This document shows positions 11,110 through 24,562 of a stretch of 64,000 nucleotides of DNA, one piece after another. A program made the translations under genes and the position numbers. Every line of letters begins with the position of its first letter. Within the stretch, counting starts at the first letter, position 1. The notes under the pieces are model-generated. The model worked only from the letters and a program-made list of their open reading frames with translations. It was not told the origin of the DNA and searched no databases. Source of the stretch: Spirometra erinaceieuropaei (lineage: Eukaryota; Platyhelminthes; Cestoda; Diphyllobothriidea; Diphyllobothriidae); the NCBI GenBank assembly GCA_902702965.1, contig CACRXP010000190.1, positions 363,309 to 427,308 on the forward strand, in the 5' to 3' direction.

Positions 11110-12113
11110 ATATGTGTATGTATGACCTCGGCTGATTGCTGTGCTAACTGAGGAACTGGATAGTCAATAGCGTTTCGCTTACTGTAACGAAGAAATCATC
11201 TTAAAATCTGCGCGCGGCGACGACATCAGGGGAGGGCAGCGGCGTAACTTAAATTCCCTTCTTGTTAATGTATTGTCATAGGAAATGTTGTAAAACGGCC
11301 ATAGAAAGCGCGATAGTCTGCTCCACAAACCTATGACGAATGTGTCCCCAACGCATAGACACCAAAACGAAAACTTTCAATGACTGATGGTAGAATTTTC
11401 TAGATTCTGTGTGACTAATTGTATAAGTGGGATGGGAGACTGATCGGCGTTCCCTTCATCTACGTGCATGTTCTTGCCATCGAAAACGTAAAAAGACATG
11501 TTAGCAAAACGCAAAAAAATTCTTTGGGTGCTTGGTGTTTTTGGAGTTCTGACGTTTGGTGGTTCCGTTATCCAAGCCAACTGCGTAGAACATCGTGCAA
11601 CAAGTCTGGCGGAATAGATGTGGAAAATGAAACCATATTGAAAGTCGCAGTTGTTTGGTCAGGTTGAAAGGATTTCCTTTGGGATCTGCGAAGAATTACG
11701 TCATTGAAAACAGGTTATTCAGCTATCTCGACGGGCAATGTATCTTCCGGTTTATTCTCTGTCTAGATTGTAAGTGGAGCTGTTATTCAGGCATTGGTTG
11801 GCTGAAAAAGGTGAATTATGCGTGGTTCTATGAAGCTGATCGGTGCTGTGTCATTTGAGAATGTTTGCCTAAACTCGCCTAGTAGGATTCGTTTCTTGCA
11901 TACGACCTGACTGATAATCAGTTTGACCCGCGACCGGAACGTAGGTCTCTGAAGTTACTGTTTAATGAGACTGGCTTTTGCTTTCTTTTAGATCAGCCTG
12001 CCTCATTATGGGGATTGCCCTTCATCCCGCATCAAGCAGAATAACTGTATTTTTGTTCACTCTTGATTTAGGCATTTCTGCGGTCTGTTCGCCATCAGGA
12101 AGAAGGCGATGTA
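11110..12113. other. No recognised feature
   Basis: Short frames only (11419-11667, 11655-11858). No domains or shared repeats seen. Confidence 0.4.
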
Positions 12114-13095
12114 CAATAGATGTGCAAACTCATGAAATGTCGACAAAAATTTCGAAATGCGTTCTCGTTTCGAAAAGATTAATTAAGTAGTGTTGTAAAA
12201 CTAATGATGATGCAGCATAAATCTATAATGACCCAGTTATCTCAGGTTGTCGGCTTTCGAAAGAACTTATTTCCGGCTGCATTCAAGACCTATACTCTGC
12301 AAGAAATGACTACTTACGTAGCATGCAATTTTCTCATTAATTTTCGATGCCCTTGAAAATTCAATTATATTTCATGGAAAACATGCATAAAATTATTCAG
12401 TCTTTTGCTCATTCGGTAGCAAAGGACGTCTTCTTCCAATTTCATACTCAAAATAAGAGTATATTTCGGTTTTAAAAAAGTTTCTAACCGTGAGATTTTT
12501 CAATACCGTTAAATGACCGTTCATGAAACGTCATGTATCTGCATTTACGAATGTGGCTTGTAAAGTTAACAATATTGCTCAAATCCACTGCTTAATTTTA
12601 TGAACCTCATATAGTCTCCTCTTAAAACCGTAGAGAAATGAATGGTTTTCCGTACACGGAAAATATACAGCTTGTAGTTTTGAAACCCGGAATGCAAGTG
12701 TAACAGCAGGTCGGGTTCACAATTATTCGGGAATTAGAAAAGTTTTTTAAACCCCAATTATAATCTTCTTTTGAGTATGAAATTGAAAGAAGACGTGATT
12801 TTCTACCGAACAAGTAAAAGAATGAATATTTTTATGCATGTTTTCCATGAAATATAATTGAATTTTCAAGAGCATCGACAATCAATAAGAAGATTGCAGT
12901 CATTTTTTGCAGAGTATAGATCTTGCATGCAACCGAAACTAAGTTCTTTTGAAAGCGAGCACCCTGAGTTAACTGGATCATTATAGATTTATGCTGCATC
13001 GTGATTAGTTTTGCAACACTAATTAATTTATCTATTCGAAACGAGAACGCATTTCGAAATTTTGTTTGTCATTTCATGAGTTAGCACATCTAATA
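12114..13095. mobile_element. Foldback/MITE-like element FB-B
   Basis: 982 bp. Termini are CAATAGATGTGCAAACTCATG at the left and the complementary CATGAGTTAGCACATCTAATA at the right. TA flanks both ends (12112-12113 and 13096-13097). The core is inverted relative to FB-A, which shows the two arms are the conserved part and the core can lie either way. Non-coding. Confidence 0.9.
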
Positions 13096-13649
13096 TAGTT
13101 TCATCTCTCGGCTAACCTGTCTGTTAGCAAAATGGCCTCAAATGCAGTGACGAATCCGTCTGACTCGACATTATTGTGCCTAAAGTAGTCTTATAGCACA
13201 GTAGCTGCAGTCTTTGTTTGCTTATCTGCACGAGCAATAGATCGTGCCTCGATTTTGGGCCCACAATGCTTTCAGGTTTCTGTCATAAAAACCTCTGATC
13301 TAGATTCGAAGTTTTCACTCATTGCCTCGATTTGACAGAGTGAAGAGTAATCAGCCGATGCAATCAGCAACAGGTTTATCAAGCGGCGTCTTTCATTGTG
13401 TCCGTTCCTCCTCATTGACAGCTGTGCACTTGCGTATGTCCAGATGACTGACATTGAGCAAAACTCACATTAGATGCTTGCGATAACGTCCTATTACGTA
13501 TCTGTTAAACTGGTCCTTTACGGAAGTTTGCAAGGTGGACTCTTTGACTTTAGTCTCCGCGGACATATCTGTGTTGAAAAAGCGCCTTTTGTTGCCTCCT
13601 GCGTAGAAAATACCTCCCATTTTCGAATAGAGTTAAATGTCTTAGTTTC
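13096..13649. other. No recognised feature
   Basis: A plus frame 13474-13746 runs into the PLE terminus below, so it is not a gene. Otherwise empty. Confidence 0.4.
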
Positions 13650-13792
13650 TTCATATGTGACAGTCTCTGACGTTGAGTTCGGATGTGGATCTGAAACTTC
13701 AGGCAAAAAACCTTCTTGTCCCAGCAACCTAATTTTCTTCTTCTGAACTGCTTCCTGATACTCGCTTGTTCGTTTCTATCGGCAGTCCTAAG
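13650..13792 (+). mobile_element. Solitary PLE terminus with eroded hammerhead core
   Basis: TCTCTGACG (CTGACGT at 13667-13673), GAGTTCGG...GGATCT, GAAACTTCAGGC, then CCTTCTTGTCCCAGC and TTCTTCTTCTGAACTGCTTCC follow the PLE-1 terminus box by box. The last base of the CUGANGA box is changed. No coding part precedes it, so this is a short 5'-truncated insertion or a solo pLTR. Confidence 0.65.
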
Positions 13793-13795
13793 TTC

Positions 13796-14839
13796 TTGAT
13801 GCTGAAGAGAAAATCATGTGCTCAATGGAAGGGCCACCGTGTGAGCCTTTGCTTCCGATCCCGCGCCTGAGATGATTTTAACTCTGGGAACATATGCGTC
13901 ATCCCCGAAGTGACCTGACTTTCGAGCTTATATAGGTTACATGGGCTACCTTTTTGCGTTTCAATTCAGTGCTTCAAGAGGCTCGTATTTATTGAGTGGA
14001 AATTTTTCCAGCGTTGCGTCAGATTAGAGACAACAGGCCCAATTTCACCCATCTTTCTGGACACGTGAGCATATGCAAAAAGTTGGTTTTGATGTTTTCA
14101 AAGATTAATATATGTGCACACGCCGCGATCTTTCCTCCACAAGCCATTCTGTGGCATAAACCCCTTTGATGGAACCCTCAGGTTAGCAAAATAAAGGCCA
14201 TGTCTCTGTATAGAGTCACGGCATACAGGCGTCTTTTGAAACGGGTGGGTATATGGAGCGTCAAAGTTCAGTTAGACTTTCGTTTTCTACCTCATTATAT
14301 GAACATTGTTGCATATGATTCGAACACATCTCATCCTGAGGCCGGATTGGATGTTTTTTGCGGAAAAGAACTCAGCCAGATAAATTGATTTTTTGAGGGC
14401 TTTTTACGCTTAATCCAAGGATGTCCTAGTACCCGATACCGCAGAGGGTTAAAAAGCAAGTCATAACTAGAAGTGAAGAAAACGAGTAATCTATGAATGC
14501 TCTTGCTGGAGACTGCTGATTAACTGTCAAGAGTGCCAGATCAAGTCGATATGGTCTTTAAGGAGGTTCACTAAATGTGTCGGGGTTCTGATGATATGGT
14601 TGTAATCTCTACAGGCGGACACATTATGGAAATCATATCTGCTGATCGTTGAGTGTTGATTATGGACTTGGGTTACACTGCTTTACTTCTAATCTATTCT
14701 CTGTCCAGCAGGCTGATGTTAGAAAATAACGTCAAATCCCGATAACGACAATTCTCAGTGAGCGGCCCTTTGAAATAAAAGGGGTTGGATACGGGATTAT
14801 GGATCCCCCAGTATTGAAAGTGGCAATGACATAAATCAC
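13796..14839. other. No recognised feature
   Basis: No domain or shared repeat seen. Confidence 0.4.
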
Positions 14840-14962
14840 AGGGTAGCACAGACTTAGGGCCAGGGTTACTGATAGACTTGGTGTTAGGAATGATAGGGTT
14901 TGGTTTATGATTAAGGCTATGTTTATGAGAACTAGCGTTGGAGGTAGAGTAGACGCCATACT
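14840..14962. repeat. Second degenerate telomere-like tract (TTAGGG-type)
   Basis: Clustered relics such as CTTAGGG, CCAGGGTTA, GTTAGGAATGATAGGGTTTGG occur on the plus strand, opposite in sense to the 3.3-kb tract. More eroded than that tract. Confidence 0.45.
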
Positions 14963-14982
14963 TCGGGTTAAGTGTGAGAGTA

Positions 14983-15026
14983 GAAACCCCCTGGTATCGA
15001 GCGCGAGGTTGACTGTAGTACCAGGG
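14983..15026. repeat. Short hairpin
   Basis: CCCCTGGTA and TACCAGGGG form a 9-bp perfect stem with a loop of about 20 nt. No associated gene. Confidence 0.6.
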
Positions 15027-16611
15027 GTTCCATACTCCATCGTCTGACCGATGGAAGTATCAACCAGATACGCCGAGACCTTTTGTATCGGACAAGTGCG
15101 ATGTCTACTAGTTTGAGGAGCGACAGATTCAGGCTACAGTTTGCCCGTCGCCAGCAAGGAGTACTTACACCTTTCAGAGGACGCAGTAGTGGTTTGATAA
15201 CGGTCTGGCTCATAGAGGCCTGCACAACATCGACACAGCTCCACTCACGCCAACCTTTTCCAACTTTTGAGACGAAGTCAAAGCGACTGGCGATGGGAGC
15301 AGACGTAGGGGCGGAGAACATTAAACTGCCCTACTGCATCTGATTCACCCAACTTCCCCGTAAATGTTTCCAGACCCACTGACTCCACGGCCTGGCCGAC
15401 TACGAAACTGATGCAAACGAGCTTTCAGAGAGTCGCAACCATCCATGCTACACTTGAACACACCATCAGCCTACGTATGTGAACGTCACCTCAGACATTC
15501 ATGATGTCAGAGAATACTACTGCCTGAGACAATAACTTAGGCCCAAAAAACAATAAATTCATGATTCCGGTGTTTTATTCTTTAGTCTTTTAGCCAGAAT
15601 TTGACCTGATTATTGTGGTTTTTTTTAGGTAAACGCGTTACCTTAACATCTACAGCGCCGAAATTGCTGTGGATAATGACTTCACACGTGCCGACTTGTA
15701 GTGGGGATGTCCTTGAGTTCACACGGAGTGCGCCTCGAGGGCCACATTAAGAAGGAGCCATTTCTGTTTCATTCAGTTTTCGAGCCGTCTATTTAAAATG
15801 CATTCGGACCTTCTTGATGTATGCTGGGCTCCCTTTTAAAGTATTCCCTGATAATAAAAAGTTCTGAAAGCATAAATGACAATACTACAGTCTTGACACA
15901 ACTACAGAGGCTACTATGTCGGAAGCGGAAGGAGGATCTGTGGACCTTTCACTGACTTGCAGAATCTGCCGGGATCAGAAAACCATTTCATCAGGCAGGA
16001 CACAAACGGCTTCTCAGCCAGACTGGGCCGCCTTCTATAAAGAATTACGCAGGCGATGCGTCGGACCGAGAATGAGCCGAATTAGGGTACGGCATTCGTA
16101 AACCAAGTTGCTTAGAATCAATGAATCCGAAAAATATGACACGTGTGCCGACACACCAAGGCTCAGATCCCCGCCGGTCAAGCCCCTTGCGGCCAATCTC
16201 AGCATAAGATGACTGACGGGATCGAACAGTGAATAGGTACACGGGAGAGGAGAATCAATGTGAAATCGAATAAGGAAATACATCCGCATGGCACGTCGAC
16301 GCTTTCCTCCCCAAAAACTGACTTTCTTGAATTTCTGACGACACACTAAAAGTTATGTTATGAAGGGTTGCCGAATGACCGTGCAAACCTGTTATTCAAA
16401 TCGGAGTGTTAGGCTGCAGTGGGTGAGTTATACTGTGAACTCTAGTACACTCTCACTCAGATGGGATCCGACGCGCCTCTTGCATCTGGGAAAACTTGGT
16501 TCACTGTGCGTCTACTAGATCGTGGATAGCGCACGTAGATGGATTGCTTAGATTTGTCCGTCATTGCACCGGAGCCGCTCCGGTCAACCTTTGTCTTGGC
16601 ATCAAGTTCAA
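15027..16611. other. No recognised feature
   Basis: Small frames (14968-15321 minus, 16035-16346 minus, 15916-16101 plus) carry no known motif. Confidence 0.4.
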
Positions 16612-16835
16612 ATGGTTGAGGGGAGGAGAGAGCATGGCAGGTGCTACGCAAATCACTATCTAATGAGAGTTTGACCGTCGATTCTGACGATGTCCACCGT
16701 GTGGTACACAGGAAGGTGCAGTAAGCACGGGGACTGGCGCGTAATTTAGCTCGTAGTGCTAGTAGACTTTTGCAGCATCTGTCGCACTCTCCCCTCCCCA
16801 CTCACCACCTGGATCCGGTGTCAAGACAGAGCCCG
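16612..16835. repeat. R1 copies in opposite orientation (c and c')
   Basis: 16612-16668 reads R1 forward (GAGGGGAGGAGAGAG...GGTGCTACGCAA). From 16669 to about 16835 R1 is on the minus strand (TTGACACCGGATCCAGGTGG, GGGGAGGGGAGAGTGCGACAG, ACACGGTGGACATCGTCAG). The strand switch at about 16668 makes a head-joined pair. Confidence 0.65.
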
Positions 16836-17129
16836 GCACGGGTGAAGGCGCGGATGGATGGCACGGCCGGGCCCGCACCTAGGCGTGCTACCACACCCAC
16901 TGGTCTACAACATACAGTTGACCAACAGCACCCCAACAGGGGTCAGAAGGACAACGACGATGACTGGGCAGTCATGTCCACCAACTGTGTACTCAGCGGG
17001 AGTGCATCTACCGGCAGGGAATTGCCGGCGCATATCAGGCTGCTAGGGCCATGGTTTGCTGACACTGGCATAGCACACGCTGTCTGACCTTTTGACCTAG
17101 AAGAGTGACACGTGGCTCTGTTTTTGCCT
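16836..17129. other. GC-richer unassigned stretch
   Basis: Contains a 105-codon plus frame from 16770 that starts inside R1 and shows no domain. Higher GC than the surroundings. Confidence 0.35.
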
Positions 17130-17238
17130 GCGTCTTCACCATTAAAAGTTAATTCATACGCATGTCGTCGGTCTGCGTCCACCTCGCTGTGTGGGCACAC
17201 GTTGGACATCGTCGTTACTGACGGACGAAGTGTCACCA
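17130..17238 (+). repeat. Dispersed repeat R1, copy d
   Basis: Reads TGCGTCCACCTCGCTGTG, GGGCACACGTTGGACATCGTCG, then GACGGACGAAGTGTCA: the 3' half of R1 without the purine block. Confidence 0.6.
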
Positions 17239-20149
17239 TAAGCGTTCACTCAAGAACGTGACATACACAGTTAAAAATTAATATTGTTCGATAAGTTAAA
17301 GATGTCTTGTTTTCAGGGAAAATGGCACCTTCGGGTTTGGCCGGCCTGTTTGTCCTTTCGTTCATCCGTCGTGTGGCTATTTCGTCCAGCCGTGTTTGAT
17401 CGGTCTTCTTACGCTCACGTTGGCCGTCCTTTCTGGGATGTTCTTGTTTGTGGGAACAAAACTTTATAAGCTGCAGGAAGTTTACTCGGATCAACCTGAC
17501 ATCTGAATATCTCGTTTCAAGTGTAAGCCATTCTGTCCTTGAGCTTTATCGGCGTAGGGACATTGCTTCTTGAAGGTCAAAAGCATGACCACTTTCTGTA
17601 ACGTGCGCCACAGGCTGAGATTTTGACTACAACCCCGAGTTGCCAATCTATACTGGTGTAGGCGAGCCTGCATTATCCGTCCAGCTCATCCAACGTGATT
17701 GCATCCCCAAAATTCCAATAGATTTTGTAGCAGATACTGACGTCACGGCAAGTGGAAACATGTACTTAGATCGCGTAAAACGGCGGCGAGGTATTACCTG
17801 GATTAGGTATGATCTGGCGGCTTGTGACTGCCCGCATTTGAAAGCCAATTAATGCAAAACATATCCCTCCAGTCTTTGGATTTCTGTCACATGAACTTCT
17901 GACCTAATTTCACGCTCTTTATTTCATGCCTCGTTTTGTCGATGCAGATAGTAATTAGTCGAAACATTCAACGACACTTTTACCATGCAGCATCGTGAGC
18001 CCTGTCCTATCCTAATTAATAACTACCCTGGCGATCGTTAATAAGCACCCTCGTCACATGCTTACGATAGTGTTCTCGAACCTCTTTACGAAATTCCTTA
18101 TTCATTAGAATTTGAAATGGAAACTCTTTGACGTCAATCTGTCGCACACATATTTTTATAGGAAAGGCAGCTCAGCATACGCTGCTGTGAAAAATATCCC
18201 ACAGTTGCGAACTCTGTTACAGAGGCCATATTTATGAATTCTGTGGTGACGATGACGCCTATGTTAGCAGACTAGGGATTTTTTTGCTAAACTGTACAGA
18301 TTCATTTCTATCCAGATTTTTTAACCAGCGTAGGGGACATTTTATGGGTGTTTTTTATTCGCCAGTTGAGGACAGGAGGGAGAGCGAATCAGCAAAATAA
18401 CTGTTACAAATATATGGGAACAAACACGGTGTGCCTAGGGTAGGCAGCAAGGTAGACGGAAGCCAGTAATTAGCAAAATTAAATGGTGGCAGATTTCCTC
18501 ACTGGAAGCTGGCCACAACACTTCCGGTCAGTTATAGCATGCTGTAAATTGGGCAGCCCGCAAGTGAGCTTCGGGAGGAGTGGTAAGTAAATGGGTCTGA
18601 TGGAAATTTTTACATGCGGACACTTAAAAAATTGGCACATTTTCAAACACAAGAACATTCTAGACCTATCTAATTCAGTTGAGTTGAATGTACACCTTTC
18701 GAGAAGTGCCCTTAAAATCACCTTTTTCAATCAGCAGATACTCATCTGCTTGCGTTTCCCCCTTGTTGCTCGAAAATCGCTATCTTTATGGTCACAGTAA
18801 AACATTAAAAAACAATAAAAATCATTGAAGTGGAAAACTTCTACCTCTTTTTGAAACGTTTGGCCTGCTTTTTGTGCAGAACCATCGGGTTTTCGACATT
18901 AAACGGTAAACTCAGGTTCACTCAATAGTTCCAAGAATCTGGAAGCAAATAAAACACAGAAGAGAGAGGGGTACAACTGTGAGTTACGCCGAAAAAAATG
19001 GGCGGAATTGGTTAAACTTGGTGCTCAAGCCAAGGTTCTGCAAATCGAGCAATAAGTAAATTAGATGTTATTTCTGAAGAGGACTGTATGAACCGAAATG
19101 GCCAAATCAAGGGCGAAAAGACGCTGGCTGATATTGGGGCTCTGCTTTTATGTTGACTAACTTCTGAAAAATAGAATAAGTGATGAAAAGGCACAGAAAC
19201 AGTTACCTGGATACTCGGCGCTTTTAAGTAAAAAGTTAATAGGTGGCTAAATACTTCATCAGTAATTACAAAAGTGACTATAGAGTCCCCCAATCAGGAA
19301 AGTCATTCACGTACGTCAGGAAAATGATCACAAAAGCAAACGATCGATGGGATACCAAAAATCTAAATTCGTCTGAGAATTTTCGCTGCCCACCACAAGC
19401 AAGACAAACCACGAGCTGATTAGATCCTTGCCCACGGATGAGGACTTGGTCAATGTATCGATATGATGCTGGCAGACAGGGGCCACGCAGTCACCTTCAG
19501 ATTGGCGTTACTAACCTCCGACCGACTAATACCTCTCATAACTGTCGCTTGTTCAGTTGCCACCTTCGCCTTTGTCGATCGTTCACTTCAGCAGTTCTCC
19601 AGCTCAGATGAATGAAGAAATGTTTCCAGTCACCGAATAGTCTTACTGCTCTTCACGCATACATACGCCTGGGATGCAAACAGTCGCCCATGTATTTGAT
19701 TTCGTTTTTAACAAGATATTCTTTGCGATGTAAAAATTCACTGTATGTTATTTCAGAGAAAGGGTTTTCATACGCAACATTTTTAAACTTACGGACACGA
19801 AAAGTTAGTGAATGTCTGCTCGCCTTTCAGTTACGTGATGCTCACCCATCCAACGGCTATAAATGCAATCGTGGATAGAAGTGCCGTCAAACTGAAATAC
19901 CATAAGTTTTTCGGAAACTATATTTTCGTTCGTATTCTCTATTAATGCATATTTCTAGCTGCAAAATTAAGCTCAAATTGTGTCGAATTTAGTGAACTAC
20001 TAGGCGTATAGTATTTTCAGAAATTTATGCCAAGGTCTAATTACAGCGTCTATCTTCACGATAATAGTGAAACTCACATAAATGTTCCGTTATTTGCTAG
20101 ATTATGCACACACCCGTATTACGGGTGGTCTAGGCAAAATATTCCAAGG
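17239..20149. other. No recognised feature over 2.9 kb
   Basis: Short frames at 17284-17469, 17640-17852, 18591-18800 and 19612-19878 were read and no domain, splice-bounded exon or shared repeat could be supported. Confidence 0.4.
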
Positions 20150-20312
20150 CGGTTATGGTTGGTAATAAGGTTAGTAGAGATAAAGTTAACGGTTTGAGAG
20201 TTAGTGTTGGTGCCGGGATCAAGGCTGACAGCGTTAGGAATAGAGTTAGTGCTGCTAGTGTCTTGGACGAAATAATGAGGGTTAGGGTTAGAGATAGAGT
20301 CACCATTTGAAT
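20150..20312. repeat. Third degenerate telomere-like tract (TTAGGG-type)
   Basis: Repeated GGTTAGT/GTTAGGA/GAGTTAGTG variants end in GAGGGTTAGGGTTAGAG near 20277-20293, the best two consecutive units. Same sense as the 14.9-kb tract. Confidence 0.6.
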
Positions 20313-21490
20313 ATGGACACAGTTACGCCCTGGAATCTAACGTAGGGCCACCTGTGAAACGATGAATGTCCATATTCCCGTGTCAGACCAAATAGTTTGC
20401 CTTCGAATGGCTACAACATAGGAATTTAGGTGTTCGCTTATTTGTCTAACGGAGACCAACGTCAAGGTTTACCCCTTCCTAAAAAGCTCATTGAAATCTT
20501 GTAGAATGATACAAAATTACGTGAATCAGACAGCCGTGCAGGCAGTCAGGACAAATTGGTGCGAAAGCGCGCCAAAAGCTAAAAAGAGGCGGATTTTCAA
20601 ATTCTAACATAGGTATTCAAGTAATCTGCATCCTCGCAGGCTTCCTTTAGCCGACCAACGGGATTCCCCTGCCAAAAGACGGGCGTTGGAACGTCCGCCA
20701 TTCCAAAATTAAACGGTTGACTGCAGTCGTCCGACCCTTGTAAAATGAGAACTAGCATACCGTTGGTGAGGAAAAGTTAGGTGGAAAGTGGTGGCTTTAC
20801 AAGCTGGTTTTGGACAGTCATGGGTAAAAGTCGACGTAGAATAAATCTGGTGCCTATATGTAGACGATGAGCGTTTTGTGATGAAAACGGGAATTTGGAA
20901 GACCGATCAGCATAGCTCTTTTGGATGGCAGTTCGATTTGACAGCTCAATCAACGGAGTGCCGTTGGCTGTTACGGTTATGACTATAAGCTGCGGTTCCT
21001 TGTTAGTGTCCAATTCGGTGCAATGAAAATCCCTTCTATGCAGTGGTACAATACATTTTCATTTAAGGAATGATAGTGATTTTCGCGACTTCAGTGGCCT
21101 CTAGTAAGTTCTAACATAGTAACCGGGGACATGCAACTAGCAAATACTTAGTGTGTTCTTAGCTGGGATATAGTTGAAAGGGATAGAATCAGTCTCATGC
21201 TTCTATTTCAGCCTTCTAATGAAAAAAAGGAGTAATGCCATTCAAGCCAAAAAAGGTGGCCAGAGGTCTGTTGCCTAGACAAACTGTGTTTGCGTGCCAG
21301 GGGGAATGAATGAAAAGAAAGGTCAGGAGGAACATCAGTGTAAGGGCTGCAGAGAGTGGCTACACATCGGAGCTGGGCGGGAATATGCGTGTACTGAAAG
21401 AGGTGGGGAACTTCCAACAAGGAAATGCTAGCAACTGGAATAAAGTTCCTGTAAGTTTGCCTGTCCACCAAAACTCCCAGAGCCAATATG
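20313..21490. other. No recognised feature
   Basis: A minus frame 21208-21585 (125 codons) runs into the FB-C terminus, and a plus frame overlaps it. Neither has a domain. Confidence 0.4.
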
Positions 21491-22464
21491 CAGCAGGTGG
21501 GTTTACTCACGAAATGTCGACCGAAATTCCGAAATACGATTTCGTTTCGAAAAGAATTATTAAATATGGTTGTAAAATAGATCATCTTCCAGCGTAATTC
21601 TATAATACTTCGGTTTCCTCAGGATGCCAGCTATCGAACTGAACTCTTTACGGCTGCATGTAAAAGCTACACTGTGTACAAAATGGCTACTTAATTAGCA
21701 TGAATTTTTCTCAGTGATTTTCGATTCCCTTAAAAACTCAATTACATATCGTGGAAAGTATGCGTGAAAATATTCCGTAGGCAATTAAGTCGCTTTTTAA
21801 TTTTATACTCGAATAAATGGTACAATTCAGTTTTCAAAAACCTTTTCAATTCTATAATAATTTTGAACCTGACCTGTTGCTATACCTGCATTCAGGGTTT
21901 CCACAATACAAGCCGTGTATTTTCAGCGTACGGAAAAGCACACAGTTCTGTAAGGTATTAAGAGGAAACCATATGTGGTTTATAAAGTTTAGCAGTGGAT
22001 TTCAGCCATATTGCTAACTTTACAAGTCACGTTGGTAAATGCGCAGAAACGACGTTTTATGGACGGCCACTTTATGGTATTGCAAAATATCACAAACAGA
22101 AACTTTTTTAAAACCAAACTATACCATTGCTTTGACTATGAAATTGAAAGGCGACTTAATTGCATATGGCATAAGCAAAAAATGAATATTTTCATGCACG
22201 TTTTCCACGAAATATCATTGAATTTTTAAGGGCCTCGAAAGTCAATGAGGAAAATGCACGCTGAATAAGTAAGTTTTTTGCCGTGTATTTTTTGCATGCA
22301 GCCGGAAAGAGGTCAAATCGATAACAGGCATCCTGAGGAAACCGAATTTTTATAGAATTACTCTGCCTGGTTGTCTAATTTACAACGTTGTTTAATTAAT
22401 CTTTTCGAAACGAAAACATATTTCGTCATTTCGGTCGACATTTCGTGAGTTAGCCGACCTACTG
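21491..22464. mobile_element. Foldback/MITE-like element FB-C
   Basis: 974 bp, from CAGCAGGTGGGTTTACTCACG to CGTGAGTTAGCCGACCTACTG, followed by TA. Forward core. The TIR here carries CACGAAATGTCGACCGAAAT, matched exactly in complement at the right end, so this copy has well-paired outer arms. Confidence 0.9.
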
Positions 22465-23888
22465 TAGGTCTGTATCTTTGCGGTTTCTGCACTATAAACG
22501 CTCCGATCACTATTTCTCTCTCAGTTCACTTCTTTTGACGCAAATTATAAGAGAGAATGGTGAAGGGAAGAGAACTAATGGCCTGAAAGAATGATGTAAT
22601 AGGATATAAGTTTAACGAAAGAGCGTTTGGATACAACGATTACGTTTGTCTGGGGTTGCCAACAGCGTTCGCACAGAGGCTAGAAGCCACTAATGACACG
22701 CCTTTAGTAAGACTAAATTACCGAATGACACCCTACCTGCTGACAGATGTGAAAAACCTCTTATTAGGCAGTAAAGTATTAGTGACTTTTGTATCGTTGT
22801 CGTATTTATAACCAGCTACTTAGGAAGAAGAAACGTCCAAAGTTAAAAACGTAATACTGCACAGCATTATGATCTCCCTCATTTGTTCTCGGATGAGGCA
22901 TATTCGAACGGCGTGGAAATACACTTTCATTATTCGTTCTTTTTAAATTTTTTCTCGTCAAAACAATTGACGAACAGCCAATGCTGATAAGGAGTTAATG
23001 GAGCGAATGCAGTTTATCTCTAAATAGAAGTCTGTTACGGCCGCCGAAAACGCTTAATCAATGAACAATAATGCAAGTTCTCCATGATAGATTTCGTCCG
23101 GTCCAGCTGATTACGCGGCATCGAAGATGTCTAGATTACTGTCTCTCCACTCTCAGGTTTGACAATGCGCTGACTTACATCCTTTAGGAGAAATTCAACT
23201 AATTTAGACCTTCAGCTACACAAACTAGACTAATAAGATAATCATCTAAAATGCCTAAGCATATAGATTTGTGTTCTGATCTCGGGGTAGAGGAGGCTTT
23301 TGCTGAATGTTTTGATAAGATTCTTTCAGATTAAAGCGCATTCCCTCCTCTCTTTCCCTCTCTTGCGTAATTCACTTTAGCTTCCGTTTCAGCCCACAAG
23401 TCCTATCTAGTTGCGGCTTCTAGCCTCTCGAATTTCCATGGTCGTTTGAACGCGACGGTAGTGTCTGTTTCAGGTTACCAACAGAGTTCGCACGGAGGCT
23501 TAGGGTTATGTAACGGGATAACTGAAGTTGATACCTAGACGGGGATATGTGACAACTGACTAACACTCCCATTCAGTAGTTGGCAATGTAATTTATCCCA
23601 GATTCATTTTGTCCGGACCAGCTAGTTATATGACAAACAAATCTGGAATGTAACCTCCTCATTTGCAATTTTGGCAGTTCTCTGAATTCCATCGTTACGT
23701 TAAACTTCCAAAACTGTAGACCTTCAGCTCCACAAGCTGGGCCAATAAGATATCCTTGTGCCAATGATTTTCCAGCTACATAAGGTAAATGAATTTCGGA
23801 GATGACTAAAAATATTAAGTTATATTGCGGCCCTGGATATAGAGGGAGAGTTACTAGAAATTTGTTAAACTTGTCATTCCAAATAGTG

Positions 23889-23922
23889 CATATTCCTCTC
23901 TCTCTCTCTCACACACACACAT
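23889..23922. repeat. (TC)n(AC)n microsatellite
   Basis: TCTCTCTCTCTC followed by ACACACACACACAT. Sits within R5. Confidence 0.85.
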
Positions 23923-24444
23923 ATAATTCACTTCGATTTCCATCCCATCTTACAAGTCGGCTGCACTGCTGCATCCCGTTCATTACGTCGTACCTAAAAT
24001 GGGCCTAGGACCAAACACCACTGACACCACTCACCTTATGCGAATGCTCTGCGGGGTAACACGCTAAGCCAAAAGGAGTCAGAATTTTGTATGCATTAAG
24101 ACTGCAACAAAATCACCCCTACAAACTTGGCTGAGACATTAAACGAAACAGAATCTGACGCCTAAATGGAACAGCCGTCACGCCAACCTATAAGTACGCG
24201 CTCCAGGGTCACACTTCCAGCCTTACTTTATGCCGTTTTTGAAAACTTTACTGACGTGCCAACTAGGCAATTTATCCTTAGTTATCCACTGACTTTGTTC
24301 CCTCTTGTCCGGAACTGGGCTTGCGTAGTAACTATTTGCTGTCAGTTAAATGGCAGGACTAACTGTCCATAACGGGTTCGTTTCAACCAGTGCCCCACAA
24401 CTACCCCACCAACCACTCTGCTGGGTGATGTTTCGAAAATGTTA

Positions 24445-24562
24445 ATTTATTTTCACCAGTTATGAAATATTCGGCAACCTCGGGGAGGATAGAACCTACA
24501 ACAGGTAATGCCCCATTTTTTGCATCGCCAACGCTCTAACTACATTCATTACGGGGCACCAA
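24445..24562 (-). repeat. SINE1 copy
   Basis: The minus strand shows TGTAGTTAGAGCGTTGGC (A-box region as in the 5.0-kb copy) and GTAGGTTCTATCCTCC (B box), followed by CGAGGTTGCCGA and a body like the 5.0-kb copy. More diverged in the anticodon region. Confidence 0.55.
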
